Of a stretch of 64,000 nt of DNA, positions 56,982 to 64,000 are shown in pieces. The position numbers were made by a program, and so were the translations under genes. Position 1 is the first letter of the stretch, and the number at the start of each line of letters is the position of its first letter. This DNA is from Ectopseudomonas alcaliphila (GTDB lineage Bacteria > Pseudomonadota > Gammaproteobacteria > Pseudomonadales > Pseudomonadaceae): assembly GCF_900101755.1 (NCBI RefSeq), contig NZ_FNAE01000004.1, forward strand, positions 310,001 to 374,000, read 5' to 3'. The notes below the pieces were generated by a model. It was not told the DNA's origin and did not search any database. It worked only from the letters and a program-made list of their open reading frames with translations.

Positions 56982-58018
56982 CCTCACCTTTTTCGATGCG
57001 CCTGTTGTTCACCGCACTGGGCCTGCTGCTCGTGCTCGTGCTGTGGCTTTCGCTGGCGCTCGGACCGGTCAGTCTGCCACTGGGCGATACCTTGCGTGCA
57101 GCACTGCGTCTGCTGGGCCTGCCTCTCGCGACGGATGCGTCGGTACAGCAGGCCGAACTGATCCTGTCGCAGATACGCATGCCGCGCACCCTGCTCGGAC
57201 TGGCCGTAGGCATGGTGCTGGCGCTCTGTGGCGTGGCGATGCAGGGGCTGTTCCGCAATCCCCTGGCCGACCCCGGTTTGGTCGGCGTTTCCAGCGGCGC
57301 TGCGCTGGGCGCCGCGGTGGCCATTGTCGGCGGCGCCGCATTCGGTGGTTTACCCGAAGCCTTCGCACCCTATCTGCTGTCGGCCTGTGCCTTCGTCGGT
57401 GGCTTGCTGGTCACGGCGTTGGTCTACCGTCTGGGGCGGTGTGACGGGCAGACCAACGTGGCGACCATGTTGCTGGCAGGCATCGCGTTGACCGCGCTGG
57501 CGGGTGCGGCCATCGGCCTGTTCACCTACCTGGCGGACGATGCGACCCTGCGCACCTTGACCTTCTGGAACCTGGGTAGCCTCAATGGCGCCAGTTATGC
57601 CCGGCTCTGGCCGCTGTTGCTGGCCACGCTGGCCGTGGCGCTGTGGCTGCCACGACGGGCGCGCGCGTTGAATGCCTTGCTCCTGGGCGAGTCGGAGGCC
57701 CGTCACCTTGGTTTCGACGTGGAGCGACTCAAGCGGGAACTGGTGTTCTGTACGGCGCTGGGCGTGGGCGCCGCGGTGGCCGCTGCTGGCCTGATCGGCT
57801 TCATCGGCCTGGTGGTGCCGCACCTGATGCGCTTGCTGGTGGGGCCTGATCATCGCCTGTTGTTACCGGCATCCGCACTGGCCGGCGCGAGCCTGTTGCT
57901 GCTGGCCGACCTGGTCGCGCGCCTGGCGCTGGCGCCTGCCGAGTTGCCGATCGGCATCGTCACGGCGTTGATTGGTGCGCCGTTCTTTCTCTATCTGCTG
58001 GTGCGGGGGCGAAACTGA
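56978..58018 (+). CDS. phuU: Haem ABC transporter permease
   Basis: 346 residues of the FecCD/BtuC permease family, with about ten membrane helices. The ATPase-coupling segment is seen in [15 protein letters not shown], and conserved permease stretches include [40 protein letters not shown] and [22 protein letters not shown] 56978 overlaps phuT (ATGA), and its TGA overlaps the phuV ATG by one base. Confidence 0.96.
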   Translation: MTSPFSMRLLFTALGLLLVLVLWLSLALGPVSLPLGDTLRAALRLLGLPLATDASVQQAELILSQIRMPRTLLGLAVGMVLALCGVAMQGLFRNPLADPGLVGVSSGAALGAAVAIVGGAAFGGLPEAFAPYLLSACAFVGGLLVTALVYRLGRCDGQTNVATMLLAGIALTALAGAAIGLFTYLADDATLRTLTFWNLGSLNGASYARLWPLLLATLAVALWLPRRARALNALLLGESEARHLGFDVERLKRELVFCTALGVGAAVAAAGLIGFIGLVVPHLMRLLVGPDHRLLLPASALAGASLLLLADLVARLALAPAELPIGIVTALIGAPFFLYLLVRGRN

Positions 58019-58785
58019 TGCTGCGGGTCGAACAGCTGGAAGTCCGCCGCGGGCAGGGTGTGGTGCTCACTGGCATCGATCTGCAGTTGCACCCCGGCGA
58101 AGTGCTGGGTGTACTGGGGCCCAACGGTGCGGGCAAGAGCACCTTGCTTGCAGCGATGACCGGCGAGTTGCCGGCCAGCTCCGGCCAGGTCACGCTGGAT
58201 CAGCGTGCGCTCGATGACTGGTCCGGGCCGGAGCGTGCCAGGCGTCTGGCCGTCTTGCCGCAGAGTTCCAGTCTGAATTTCGCCTTCCGCGTAGAAGAAG
58301 TGGTCGCCATGGGCCGCCTGCCGCATGACAGTGGCCGCGTGCGCGATGCGCAGATCGTCCAGCAGGCACTGCAGGCAGCCGATGCTGTACACCTGGCGGG
58401 GCGCAGCTACCTGGCGTTGTCCGGCGGGGAGCGTCAGCGCGTACACCTAGCGCGGGTGCTGGCGCAGCTGTGGCCGGGCGGCGAGGGGCAGATCCTGCTG
58501 CTCGATGAGCCGACTTCGATGCTCGATCCGCTGCACCAGCACACCTGTCTGCAGGCCGTTCGTCGTCTGGCCGAGTCCGGCGCAGCTGTGCTGGTGATCC
58601 TCCACGACCTCAATCTGGCTGCGCGTTACTGTGATCGCCTGTTGTTGCTGGAGCAGGGCAGGGCGCATGCGCTGGGTACGCCTGCCGAAGTCTTGCGGGC
58701 CGAGCCCCTGCAGGCCGTGTTCGGTCTGGAGGTGCTGGTGCAGACTCATCCCGAGCGCGGCCACCCGCTGATCGTCGCACGCTGA
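58018..58785 (+). CDS. phuV: Haem ABC transporter ATP-binding protein
   Basis: 255 residues. Walker [11 protein letters not shown]-loop LPQSS, signature [15 protein letters not shown], Walker [13 protein letters not shown] and H-loop [12 protein letters not shown] are all intact. The short post-ATPase end is normal for HmuV-type subunits. Translationally coupled to phuU (TGATG). Confidence 0.97.
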   Translation: MLRVEQLEVRRGQGVVLTGIDLQLHPGEVLGVLGPNGAGKSTLLAAMTGELPASSGQVTLDQRALDDWSGPERARRLAVLPQSSSLNFAFRVEEVVAMGRLPHDSGRVRDAQIVQQALQAADAVHLAGRSYLALSGGERQRVHLARVLAQLWPGGEGQILLLDEPTSMLDPLHQHTCLQAVRRLAESGAAVLVILHDLNLAARYCDRLLLLEQGRAHALGTPAEVLRAEPLQAVFGLEVLVQTHPERGHPLIVAR

Positions 58786-58800
58786 ATGTTGGAGCCCTGA

Positions 58801-59685
58801 ATGCGAGTCGTACTGCTGAGCTGTCTGATGCTGCTGGCTGCCTGCCAGAGCCGACCCATGTTGCCGCCGCCAGCGCCGCTCGCTCCGCTGGGGCGCGAGC
58901 ATGCTGATCTGGGGCGTATCGTCGATCTGGCCAGCGGACGCACTATCAGCCCTGAGCAGTTGCTGGATCGCCTGGCACCGGCCGAGCGGGTACTGGTTGG
59001 TGAGCAGCACGACAATCCCGATCACCATGCCCTACAGCTCTGGCTGTTGCGCGAGCTATCCAGGTTGCGTCCGCAGGGCAGTGTGTCGATGGAGATGCTC
59101 AATCCCGATCAGCAGAACAAGGTCGATCAGGCTCAGGCAGCTGCGCGCGCGGGGCAGGAAATTACCGATCCGTTCGATACCCTGGCCTGGCAACCGGGAT
59201 GGGATTGGTCGCTTTACGGGCCGCTGGTGCTGCATCAACTGCGTCAGCCTTATCCCTTGCTTGCGGCTAATCTGGACCGCGTCGATATCATGCAGATCTA
59301 CCGTCAGCGCCCGACGTTGCAGGGCAAGCACTCCAGCGCCAGCGATGTACAAGAGCGTCTGCTGGCGGATATCCGCGAATCGCACTGCGGCCTGCTGCCG
59401 GACAGTCAGTTGCCAGCGATGCTCGCCGTGCAGCAGCAGCGTGACCGGCGCATGGCCGAGACATTGCTGTCGGCGCCGCAGCCCAGCCTGCTACTGGCCG
59501 GTGCCTTTCATGTGCGCAAGGACCTCGGCGCACCGTTGCATCTGGCCGACCTCGGCGCGCACACCGGCAATGTGGTGCTGATACTGGCCGAAGTCGGTCG
59601 TTCGGTGGACGCATCCATGGCTGATTACGTCTGGTTCACGGCAGCGCAGCCGGAGCAGGATCACTGCGCCAAACTGCGACCCTAG
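58801..59685 (+). CDS. phuW: ChaN-family haem-associated lipoprotein (PhuW-like)
   Basis: 294 residues. A lipoprotein signal (MRVVLLSCLMLLAAC) places the lipidated Cys at residue 15. The ChaN domain has RVLVGEQHDNPDHHALQLWL, MEMLNPDQQ and LLLAGAFHVRKDLGAPLHL. Structurally studied ChaN proteins bind haem cofacially at the outer membrane. It starts 15 bases after phuV. P. aeruginosa has a related gene at the end of the phu operon, which I recall as phuW; the name is by analogy. Confidence 0.85.
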   Translation: MRVVLLSCLMLLAACQSRPMLPPPAPLAPLGREHADLGRIVDLASGRTISPEQLLDRLAPAERVLVGEQHDNPDHHALQLWLLRELSRLRPQGSVSMEMLNPDQQNKVDQAQAAARAGQEITDPFDTLAWQPGWDWSLYGPLVLHQLRQPYPLLAANLDRVDIMQIYRQRPTLQGKHSSASDVQERLLADIRESHCGLLPDSQLPAMLAVQQQRDRRMAETLLSAPQPSLLLAGAFHVRKDLGAPLHLADLGAHTGNVVLILAEVGRSVDASMADYVWFTAAQPEQDHCAKLRP

Positions 59686-59746
59686 CCGCCTTTCGCAGGC
59701 GGCCTGCAAGGTATCCTCGGCGCTTTGCCGATTCGGAGCCTGGCCT

Positions 59747-60154
59747 ATGTCCATCGACGTTCGCGACCTGCTGCAAGGTTATTTCAACGCCCTCAATGAC
59801 CGTGATATCCGCGCCTGTATGGCACTGGTCAGCGACGAGCTGATTCTGGAGCCCAATCAGGGTTTCACCGAACACGGGCGCGATGCATTCGCGGCTTTTC
59901 TGGAGCGGCAGCTGCATTGCTATCGCGAGATGATCGAGTCGCTGGTGATCCTGGTCGAACCACAAGGGCGACATGCCGCCTGCGAGTACCGCGTCATCGG
60001 CGAGTACCTGGCTACCGACGATGGCCTGCCGGAGGCCTGCGGGCAGCGTTACGAGATGCGCGTGGGCGCCTTCTTCGAGATCCAGGACGGGCTGATCGCA
60101 CGCATCAGTTTGCATTTCAATCTGCCTGACTGGCTGGCGCAGGTTGACGATTGA
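59747..60154 (+). CDS. NTF2-like (SnoaL-type) small protein
   Basis: 135 residues. The fold is recognised from the N-terminal helix SIDVRDLLQGYFNALNDRDI, then ACMALVSDELILEPNQGFTEHG, and the last strands VGAFFEIQDGLIARISLHFN. This is the ketosteroid-isomerase/nuclear-transport-factor-2 superfamily, with very diverse functions. It lies 61 bases after the haem lipoprotein on the same strand and before prrF on the other. A link to haem or iron is not shown by sequence. Confidence 0.8.
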   Translation: MSIDVRDLLQGYFNALNDRDIRACMALVSDELILEPNQGFTEHGRDAFAAFLERQLHCYREMIESLVILVEPQGRHAACEYRVIGEYLATDDGLPEACGQRYEMRVGAFFEIQDGLIARISLHFNLPDWLAQVDD

Positions 60155-60279
60155 GACCCGCTAAGGGCGCCTGAGGCCGTACTGGTTTGCCCCCTTCCCC
60201 GGAGAGGCGAGGGGCTGATCGCGTCATGGCGTTTCTTCCGTGAACAGCATCAGGTTGCAGAACGCACTTTCGTCCGGGC

Positions 60280-60394
60280 AAAAAAAGACCCGGCAAGAGC
60301 CGGGTCAATAACCGTGATTAGCCTGATGAGGAGATAATCTGAAGAGTCCGACTGAATGGTCTCTTTAGCTTATCGGCTGATCTCGCGACCAGTT
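60280..60394 (-). ncRNA. prrF: PrrF iron-responsive small RNA (single copy)
   Basis: On the minus strand the RNA starts AACTGGTCGCGAGATCAGCC and includes the PrrF core GGACTCTTCAGATTATCTCC and TCATCAGGCTAATCACGG, which I recognise from P. aeruginosa PrrF1/PrrF2. It ends in the terminator GACCCGGC-TCTT-GCCGGGTC with seven T. Length about 115 bases. A Fur box covers its promoter. PrrF RNAs base-pair with mRNAs of iron-using proteins when iron is scarce. Only one copy is here, whereas P. aeruginosa has two in tandem, so no PrrH read-through RNA is possible at this site. Confidence 0.92.
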
Positions 60395-60419
60395 GAGATA
60401 ATAATAACAATTCTCATTT
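60395..60419 (-). promoter_or_regulatory. Fur box / promoter of prrF
   Basis: GAGATAATAATAACAATTCTCATTT lies directly against the predicted RNA start. The reverse strand reads AAATGAGAATTGTTATTATT, a good overlapping Fur-box match (GATAATNATTATC-like halves). Fur-iron bound here would block prrF. Confidence 0.85.
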
Positions 60420-60477
60420 CATAGTCAACGCCCTTTTGAGAATTTTTCTCAGAAAGTTTTTGTCAGGCCCAGAAATG

Positions 60478-60503
60478 CAAAACCCCGGCTTCGGGCCGGG
60501 GTT
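60478..60503. terminator. Terminator of cbpA
   Basis: AACCCCGGC-TTCGG-GCCGGGGTT with an A-run on its left (T-run on the minus strand), 20 bases after the cbpA stop. Between it and the prrF Fur box lies a small palindrome, TGAGAATTTTTCTCA. Confidence 0.85.
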
Positions 60504-60523
60504 CGTTCATGCGGGATGGAGAC

Positions 60524-61321
60524 TCAGGATTCCCCAGGCAAGCGCAACTGAGTGACTTCCTTGTTCAGCAGATCGATGCGTCGGGCCATGCTTTCGATCA
60601 GGCTGTGAGCGATACGCGGGTTGCTCTGCATCAGGCTGAGGAACTGCTCCTTGGGAATCACCATGACCGTGCAGGGCTCGCTGGCGACCACCGTGGCGCT
60701 GCGCTTCTCGCGAGTGAAAACAGCCATGGCGCCGAAGATTTCGTCCTTTTGCACATCGCCGACCTTCTGTCCGTCGACGTAGGCCTCGGCGTGGCCCTCG
60801 ATGATGATGAACACGTGGTCAGCTTCATCGCCCTGATGAATCAGCTCCTCGCCGGCAGCGAAATGCTGGAAGCCCGTCGCCGGACGGATCTCCGGCTGCT
60901 TCAGGCGCGCCAATGCGTCGGACAGCAGGGCGGTATGGCCGATCAGATATTGAATGAACTGTTCCTGGCGCTGCTCGCTGGCATAGATGTGCTGGAAGGT
61001 TTCGCTGCGCGAATAGGGAATCAGGCTGATGGGTTCTTCGCTGCTGTAGCGGCAGGAGGGGAGGTCGATGCCCTGGCGCAGGCCAACCAGGTCACCCTCT
61101 TGCAGATAGAACAGCGGGCGCTCATCGACCAGTGCATGCAACAGGCCGTTTTCGATGATGAATAGCTGGTTGCCAGGCAGTACCTGAGCCAGGTCATCGA
61201 CACGCTCCAGACGCAGCGGCTCACCCGCGGGTTGCAGCCCTTCCAGCAACTGAGTGGGGATGCTCTGCAGACGGTTGATCAACTGATCGGCGTAGGCCGG
61301 TTGCTCCCCGAGTAAATACAT
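60524..61321 (-). CDS. cbpA: Cyclic-nucleotide-binding protein CbpA
   Basis: 265 residues from ATG 61321 (MYLLGEQPAYADQ), preceded by AAGGA; the upstream extension is unsupported. A cNMP-binding domain occupies roughly residues 140-250: FAAGEELIHQGDEADHVFII, then GAMAVFTREKRSATVVAS with the phosphate-binding Arg. The N-terminal half is a second, degenerate cup-like region without clear HTH. It matches the P. aeruginosa cAMP-binding protein A that neighbours prrF. No DNA-binding domain seen. Confidence 0.88.
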   Translation of the reverse strand: MYLLGEQPAYADQLINRLQSIPTQLLEGLQPAGEPLRLERVDDLAQVLPGNQLFIIENGLLHALVDERPLFYLQEGDLVGLRQGIDLPSCRYSSEEPISLIPYSRSETFQHIYASEQRQEQFIQYLIGHTALLSDALARLKQPEIRPATGFQHFAAGEELIHQGDEADHVFIIIEGHAEAYVDGQKVGDVQKDEIFGAMAVFTREKRSATVVASEPCTVMVIPKEQFLSLMQSNPRIAHSLIESMARRIDLLNKEVTQLRLPGES

Positions 61322-61426
61322 AACCGTAATTCCTTGAACTGGCTGGGCTGGCTGACCACACGAAGGTCCCTGAAACAATAGGCTGTGCGGCTCTTCGAGT
61401 AAATCACCTTGCACTGGTGTTGTGAG

Positions 61427-61699
61427 CTAGCTCTTGTTGTGGCCCTGGGCTTCGTCCAGTTTGCCGTTCAACTCAGCCTTGTGCGCGGGGGGGAGCTCAC
61501 TCCAATGCACATTGAGCAGAGCACCCTCGATGGCGTAAAGCAGCACCTTGGATGCACGAAAGCCGCGCGCCCTGACCGCGCGATAGGCTCCGACAGCGCC
61601 GTAGCGACGCAGGTCGTTGGCGCTGTGAATCCCTACGGCGTGCAGCCACTGCGCCGAGGTCTTGCCCAGGTTCTTCAGGTGTTGCAGTTCGTCGTTCAT
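61427..61699 (-). CDS. TfoX C-terminal-domain protein
   Basis: 90 residues: LKNLGKTSAQWLHAVGIHSA then DLRRYGAVGAYRAVRARG and LLYAIEGALLNVHWSELP. This is the TfoX/Sxy C-terminal helical domain alone, without the N-terminal domain that competence regulators carry. Function unknown; the domain resembles helix-hairpin-helix modules. Located between cbpA and the pentapeptide-repeat gene. Confidence 0.85.
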   Translation of the reverse strand: MNDELQHLKNLGKTSAQWLHAVGIHSANDLRRYGAVGAYRAVRARGFRASKVLLYAIEGALLNVHWSELPPAHKAELNGKLDEAQGHNKS

Positions 61700-61799
61700 C
61701 GGGCCTCCGTGCGTGTGGGTGAAAGGTTCACGTTGGCGTGCCTGCCAAAAAGTGTAGCGGCCAATGGCCTGAGTGCTTCGCGTCGTCGTTCGTAGTGCT

Positions 61800-62144
61800 C
61801 TACTTGGTGCGATAGCGCAGGCGGGTGCCGAAATTGACCGACATGAGAATCTCGTCGGCGGTCAGTTCGGCAGGAAAGTAGGCGCCAGAAATCTGCGCGT
61901 GGGCCAGGCTGGCCCCTTCGATCTGGGCATTGCGAAAGTCCAGGCCGCGCAGGTCTGCTCCGCGAAAGTACGCGTCGTTGAAATTGACGGCGTCGGTGTC
62001 CATGTTGCGCAGGTCGAGCCCGCGAAAGTCGCCACCGGACAGATCCACCTCCACGCCCTTTGGCTTCTGCGCATTGAAGCCTTTCACATCGTCGTTGTGC
62101 AGGAGGTGGTAGAGCGGATGATCAAGCTGGCGTGGCTGGCTCAT
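61800..62144 (-). CDS. Pentapeptide-repeat protein
   Basis: 114 residues. Repeats of the A(D/N)LxX type run from about residue 34 to 90: VDLSGGDFRGLDLRNMDTDA, then VNFNDAYFRGADLRGLDF and further units IEGASLAHAQISGAYFPA. The Leu/Phe centre residue recurs every five positions, as expected for a right-handed quadrilateral beta-helix. Too short to be a Qnr-type gyrase protector. Function unknown; conserved near mrcB in Pseudomonas. Confidence 0.87.
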   Translation of the reverse strand: MSQPRQLDHPLYHLLHNDDVKGFNAQKPKGVEVDLSGGDFRGLDLRNMDTDAVNFNDAYFRGADLRGLDFRNAQIEGASLAHAQISGAYFPAELTADEILMSVNFGTRLRYRTK

Positions 62145-62182
62145 GGCAGGTACCGGTGGTGGCTACACCGGCAGTATAGAAG

Positions 62183-62207
62183 TCCTGCCAGGGTTTGCCT
62201 GGCAGGA
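62183..62207 (-). terminator. Hairpin after the kinase/ATPase gene
   Basis: TCCTGCCAGG-GTTTG-CCTGGCAGGA, a perfect 10-bp stem 25 bases after the stop at 62232. There is no T-run on the minus strand (ACTTCTATACTG follows), so strength is uncertain. Confidence 0.5.
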
Positions 62208-62231
62208 AGCACCAACTGCTTGGCGCGACGC

Positions 62232-63794
62232 TCAGATCCCTGGCAGGCGCTGGCGAATACGTTCGACCAGGCTGTCCAGGCTTGCGCTGTCATGCGTATC
62301 GACGCGCTTGCTGTGGCTCTGCTCCTCATCATCGAGCGGCTCGCGGCTGGTTTGTTGGGCGTGGATCACTTCCAGCGTCGCATCGGACGGGTCTTCGCCT
62401 TCGTTCCGGCGCTGCTCCAGCCAACTGGCGATCACGGCTTCCGGCGCATGGCAGTCGAGAATCAGGAAGGGTACCCCGGTCTCTTCGGCGACTTCGCTGG
62501 CGGCCTGGCGTTGCGCTGCCTTGAGATAAGTTGCGTCGATCACCACGGGAAAGCCTGCCAGTAGTGTCTGGCGCGCCAGTTGATGCAGGCGCTGGTAGGT
62601 CGCCTGGCTGGCGTCGGTGCTGTAGATACCGGCGGCCAGCTGATCCTTGGCTTCGGCGCTCTGCTCGCCGAACAGGCGCTTGCGCTCGATGTCGGAGCGC
62701 AGGCGGATGGTGCCCAGCGCTTCCACCAGGCGCATGGCGACGTGGCTCTTGCCGACTGCCGAGACACCATGGGTGATGGCCAGGAAGGGCGATGGAATGG
62801 CGCTGTAGCTCTCCGCCAGTGCGGCATAGCCGCGATACTGGCGCAGGATCACGGCACGCTGCACCGAGTCCTGTTCCTGGCCCAGGCGGAACAGCGCGAC
62901 TTTGCCGCGAACCATGGCGCGGTAGGCCTTGTAGAAGTTCAGCAGTTGCAGGGCTGCATAATCGCCGGTGCGCTCCAGCCAGCCGCTGATAAAACGTCGA
63001 GCCAGGCATTTGAGGCCGCGATCTTCGAGGTCCATGGCCAGGAAGGCGATATCCGCAGTAACGTCGGTAAAGCGGAAGGGTTCGTTGAACTCGATGCAGT
63101 CGAACAGCACCACCCGCCCGTCGATCTGAGCGGCGTTGCCCAGATGAATGTCGCCGTGGCATTCGCGAATGAAGCCTTGCGCCTTGCGTTCGCTCAGCAG
63201 TGGCTGCAGGCGTTCGTAGCTGGACTGAGCCCAGGCTTCGAGGGCGTCGAGTTGCTGCAAGTCCGCCTGCTCGCTGAGCATGGGACGGATCTGCTCGAAA
63301 TTCTGCTGCACCGGAACCATGACCGCTTCTGCGCTGCCCAGCGGATGTTCCAGCGGCACCTTCGGTGCGTTGAGGTGGAAGGTGGCGATCTGTTCGGCCA
63401 GGGCGTCGATATGGGCGTCGTTCAGCTCGCCACGTGTCTGAATGGCGCTGAGCAGCTGTTCCTGGGGAAACTGGCGCATTTTCAGTGCGTATTCGATGGC
63501 GGGTGTGCTGCCTGCGAGGTCGGGAGCATCTTCACTGCTGCCGATCGGCAACACGTCCAGATACAAATCCTGGGTCAGGCGCTGGTTGAGGCGCAGCTCT
63601 TCTTCGCAGAAATGACGACGTGCCTCAAGGTCGGTGAAGTCGAGAAAACCGAAATTGACCGGTTTTTTGATCTTGTAGGCGTAGGGGCCAGTGAGCAAAA
63701 CCCAGGAAATGTGGGTCTCAATGACCTGAAACCCTTCCACAGGATGCGGATACAGGGCCGGGTTCTGCAATGCGGCAATCAGGGCTTGGCTCAC
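62232..63794 (-). CDS. Two-domain protein: aminoglycoside-phosphotransferase-like kinase plus P-loop ATPase
   Basis: 520 residues from GTG 63794 (AAGGATCGAAC upstream); a longer frame to 63863 lacks support. The N-terminal kinase-like domain has the Brenner motif CHGDIHLGN and the metal-binding DCIEFNEPFRFTD. The C-terminal domain has a Walker A-like GVSAVGKS and a later DATYLKAAQR, like zeta-toxin/chloramphenicol-kinase type P-loop enzymes. Such fusions are annotated as bifunctional APH/ATP-binding proteins; the substrate is unknown. Divergent from mrcB. Confidence 0.86.
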   Translation of the reverse strand: MSQALIAALQNPALYPHPVEGFQVIETHISWVLLTGPYAYKIKKPVNFGFLDFTDLEARRHFCEEELRLNQRLTQDLYLDVLPIGSSEDAPDLAGSTPAIEYALKMRQFPQEQLLSAIQTRGELNDAHIDALAEQIATFHLNAPKVPLEHPLGSAEAVMVPVQQNFEQIRPMLSEQADLQQLDALEAWAQSSYERLQPLLSERKAQGFIRECHGDIHLGNAAQIDGRVVLFDCIEFNEPFRFTDVTADIAFLAMDLEDRGLKCLARRFISGWLERTGDYAALQLLNFYKAYRAMVRGKVALFRLGQEQDSVQRAVILRQYRGYAALAESYSAIPSPFLAITHGVSAVGKSHVAMRLVEALGTIRLRSDIERKRLFGEQSAEAKDQLAAGIYSTDASQATYQRLHQLARQTLLAGFPVVIDATYLKAAQRQAASEVAEETGVPFLILDCHAPEAVIASWLEQRRNEGEDPSDATLEVIHAQQTSREPLDDEEQSHSKRVDTHDSASLDSLVERIRQRLPGI

Positions 63795-63908
63795 GTTCGA
63801 TCCTTGTTCTAGACGCTGTTCGAGCTGGGCATTATGGCCGCTGTGAGCTGCTCTGCAAACCATTCGGGCGGCCTGCTGGCGCCTATGTAAAGTGCGTATA
63901 ATCCCGCC

Positions 63909-64000
63909 ATGACTCGAAAACGCTCCCCCCGCTCAAACAAAAAATCCCGCTCGTCCGGTATGCGTCCCTGGTTTGCCTGGGGCCTCAAGCTCGGTCTGGT
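63909..64000 (+). CDS. mrcB: Penicillin-binding protein 1B (partial, N-terminus only)
   Basis: Only 30 codons are in the window: MTRKRSPRSNKKSRSSGMRP then WFAWGLKLGLV, a basic cytoplasmic tail leading into the membrane anchor. This is the expected N-terminus of bifunctional PBP1b, and mrcB follows the kinase/ATPase gene in P. aeruginosa. The call rests on this short stretch and on synteny. Confidence 0.8.
   Translation, partial: MTRKRSPRSNKKSRSSGMRPWFAWGLKLGL

Overview
The window is a stretch of Pseudomonas core chromosome, high in GC. Gene order and protein sequences match the P. aeruginosa block that runs from recN back to mrcB, as I recall it. Lineage-specific differences (a CrcZ-type RNA, a single PrrF copy, REP-like palindromes, a MocR/EamA gene pair, no panD beside panC) point to a non-aeruginosa species, probably in the mendocina/oleovorans/alcaligenes part of the genus. 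The species cannot be fixed from sequence alone. There is no prophage, IS transposase, integron or CRISPR array.

Layout. 1-5.4 kb: recN (minus, cut by the window edge) diverges from the heat-shock cluster grpE-dnaK-dnaJ, which has a clear sigma-32 promoter. 5.5-11.8 kb: dapB, then carA-carB-greA and a small membrane protein. 11.9-18.4 kb: yhbY (minus), rlmE, ftsH, folP, glmM, tpiA, secG. 18.4-27.6 kb: tRNA-Leu(GAG), initiator tRNA and the transcription/translation operon rimP-nusA-infB-rbfA-truB-rpsO-pnp, ending in a strong terminator. 27.6-28.7 kb: a gene-free region holding a 710-bp inverted-repeat element and a sigma-54 promoter. 28.7-29.5 kb: a BON-domain protein and a CsbD-like protein (stress/envelope). 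29.6-35.2 kb (minus): an AsmA-like DUF748 protein coupled to two tandem DUF2845 proteins, an rRNA-type methyltransferase and an MpaB/DUF2236 oxygenase-like protein. 35.3-45.3 kb: acs, a divergent MocR regulator/EamA exporter pair, pgi, panC-panB, folK-pcnB. 45.5-50.7 kb: the carbon-catabolite control locus crcZ-cbrB-cbrA-cbrX, with a sigma-54 promoter and a CbrB-type palindrome. 50.8-54.7 kb: gluQRS-dksA, an aminotransferase with sfsA, and a small Rieske protein. 54.9-61.4 kb: a haem-uptake operon phuSTUV plus a ChaN-like lipoprotein, an NTF2-fold protein, one Fur-controlled PrrF small RNA, and cbpA. 61.4-64 kb: a TfoX C-terminal-domain protein, a pentapeptide-repeat protein, a kinase/ATPase fusion protein, and the start of mrcB.

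How the parts work together. Most of the window is growth housekeeping: proteostasis (GrpE/DnaK/DnaJ/FtsH), pyrimidine/arginine precursor supply (CarAB), cell-wall and cofactor precursors (DapB, GlmM, FolP, FolK, PanBC), ribosome biogenesis and RNA turnover. Two regulatory hubs stand out. CbrAB-CrcZ senses carbon/nitrogen status, and its RNA product titrates the Hfq/Crc repressor. The iron/haem hub has a Fur-repressed operon and PrrF sharing one intergenic neighbourhood. The least explained DNA is the 710-bp inverted-repeat element after pnp, whose two arms carry hairpins with compensating stem changes, and a short iterated ACGGAT array after the CsbD-like gene. I found no convincing new multi-gene system; the structured repeats are the best candidates for follow-up.
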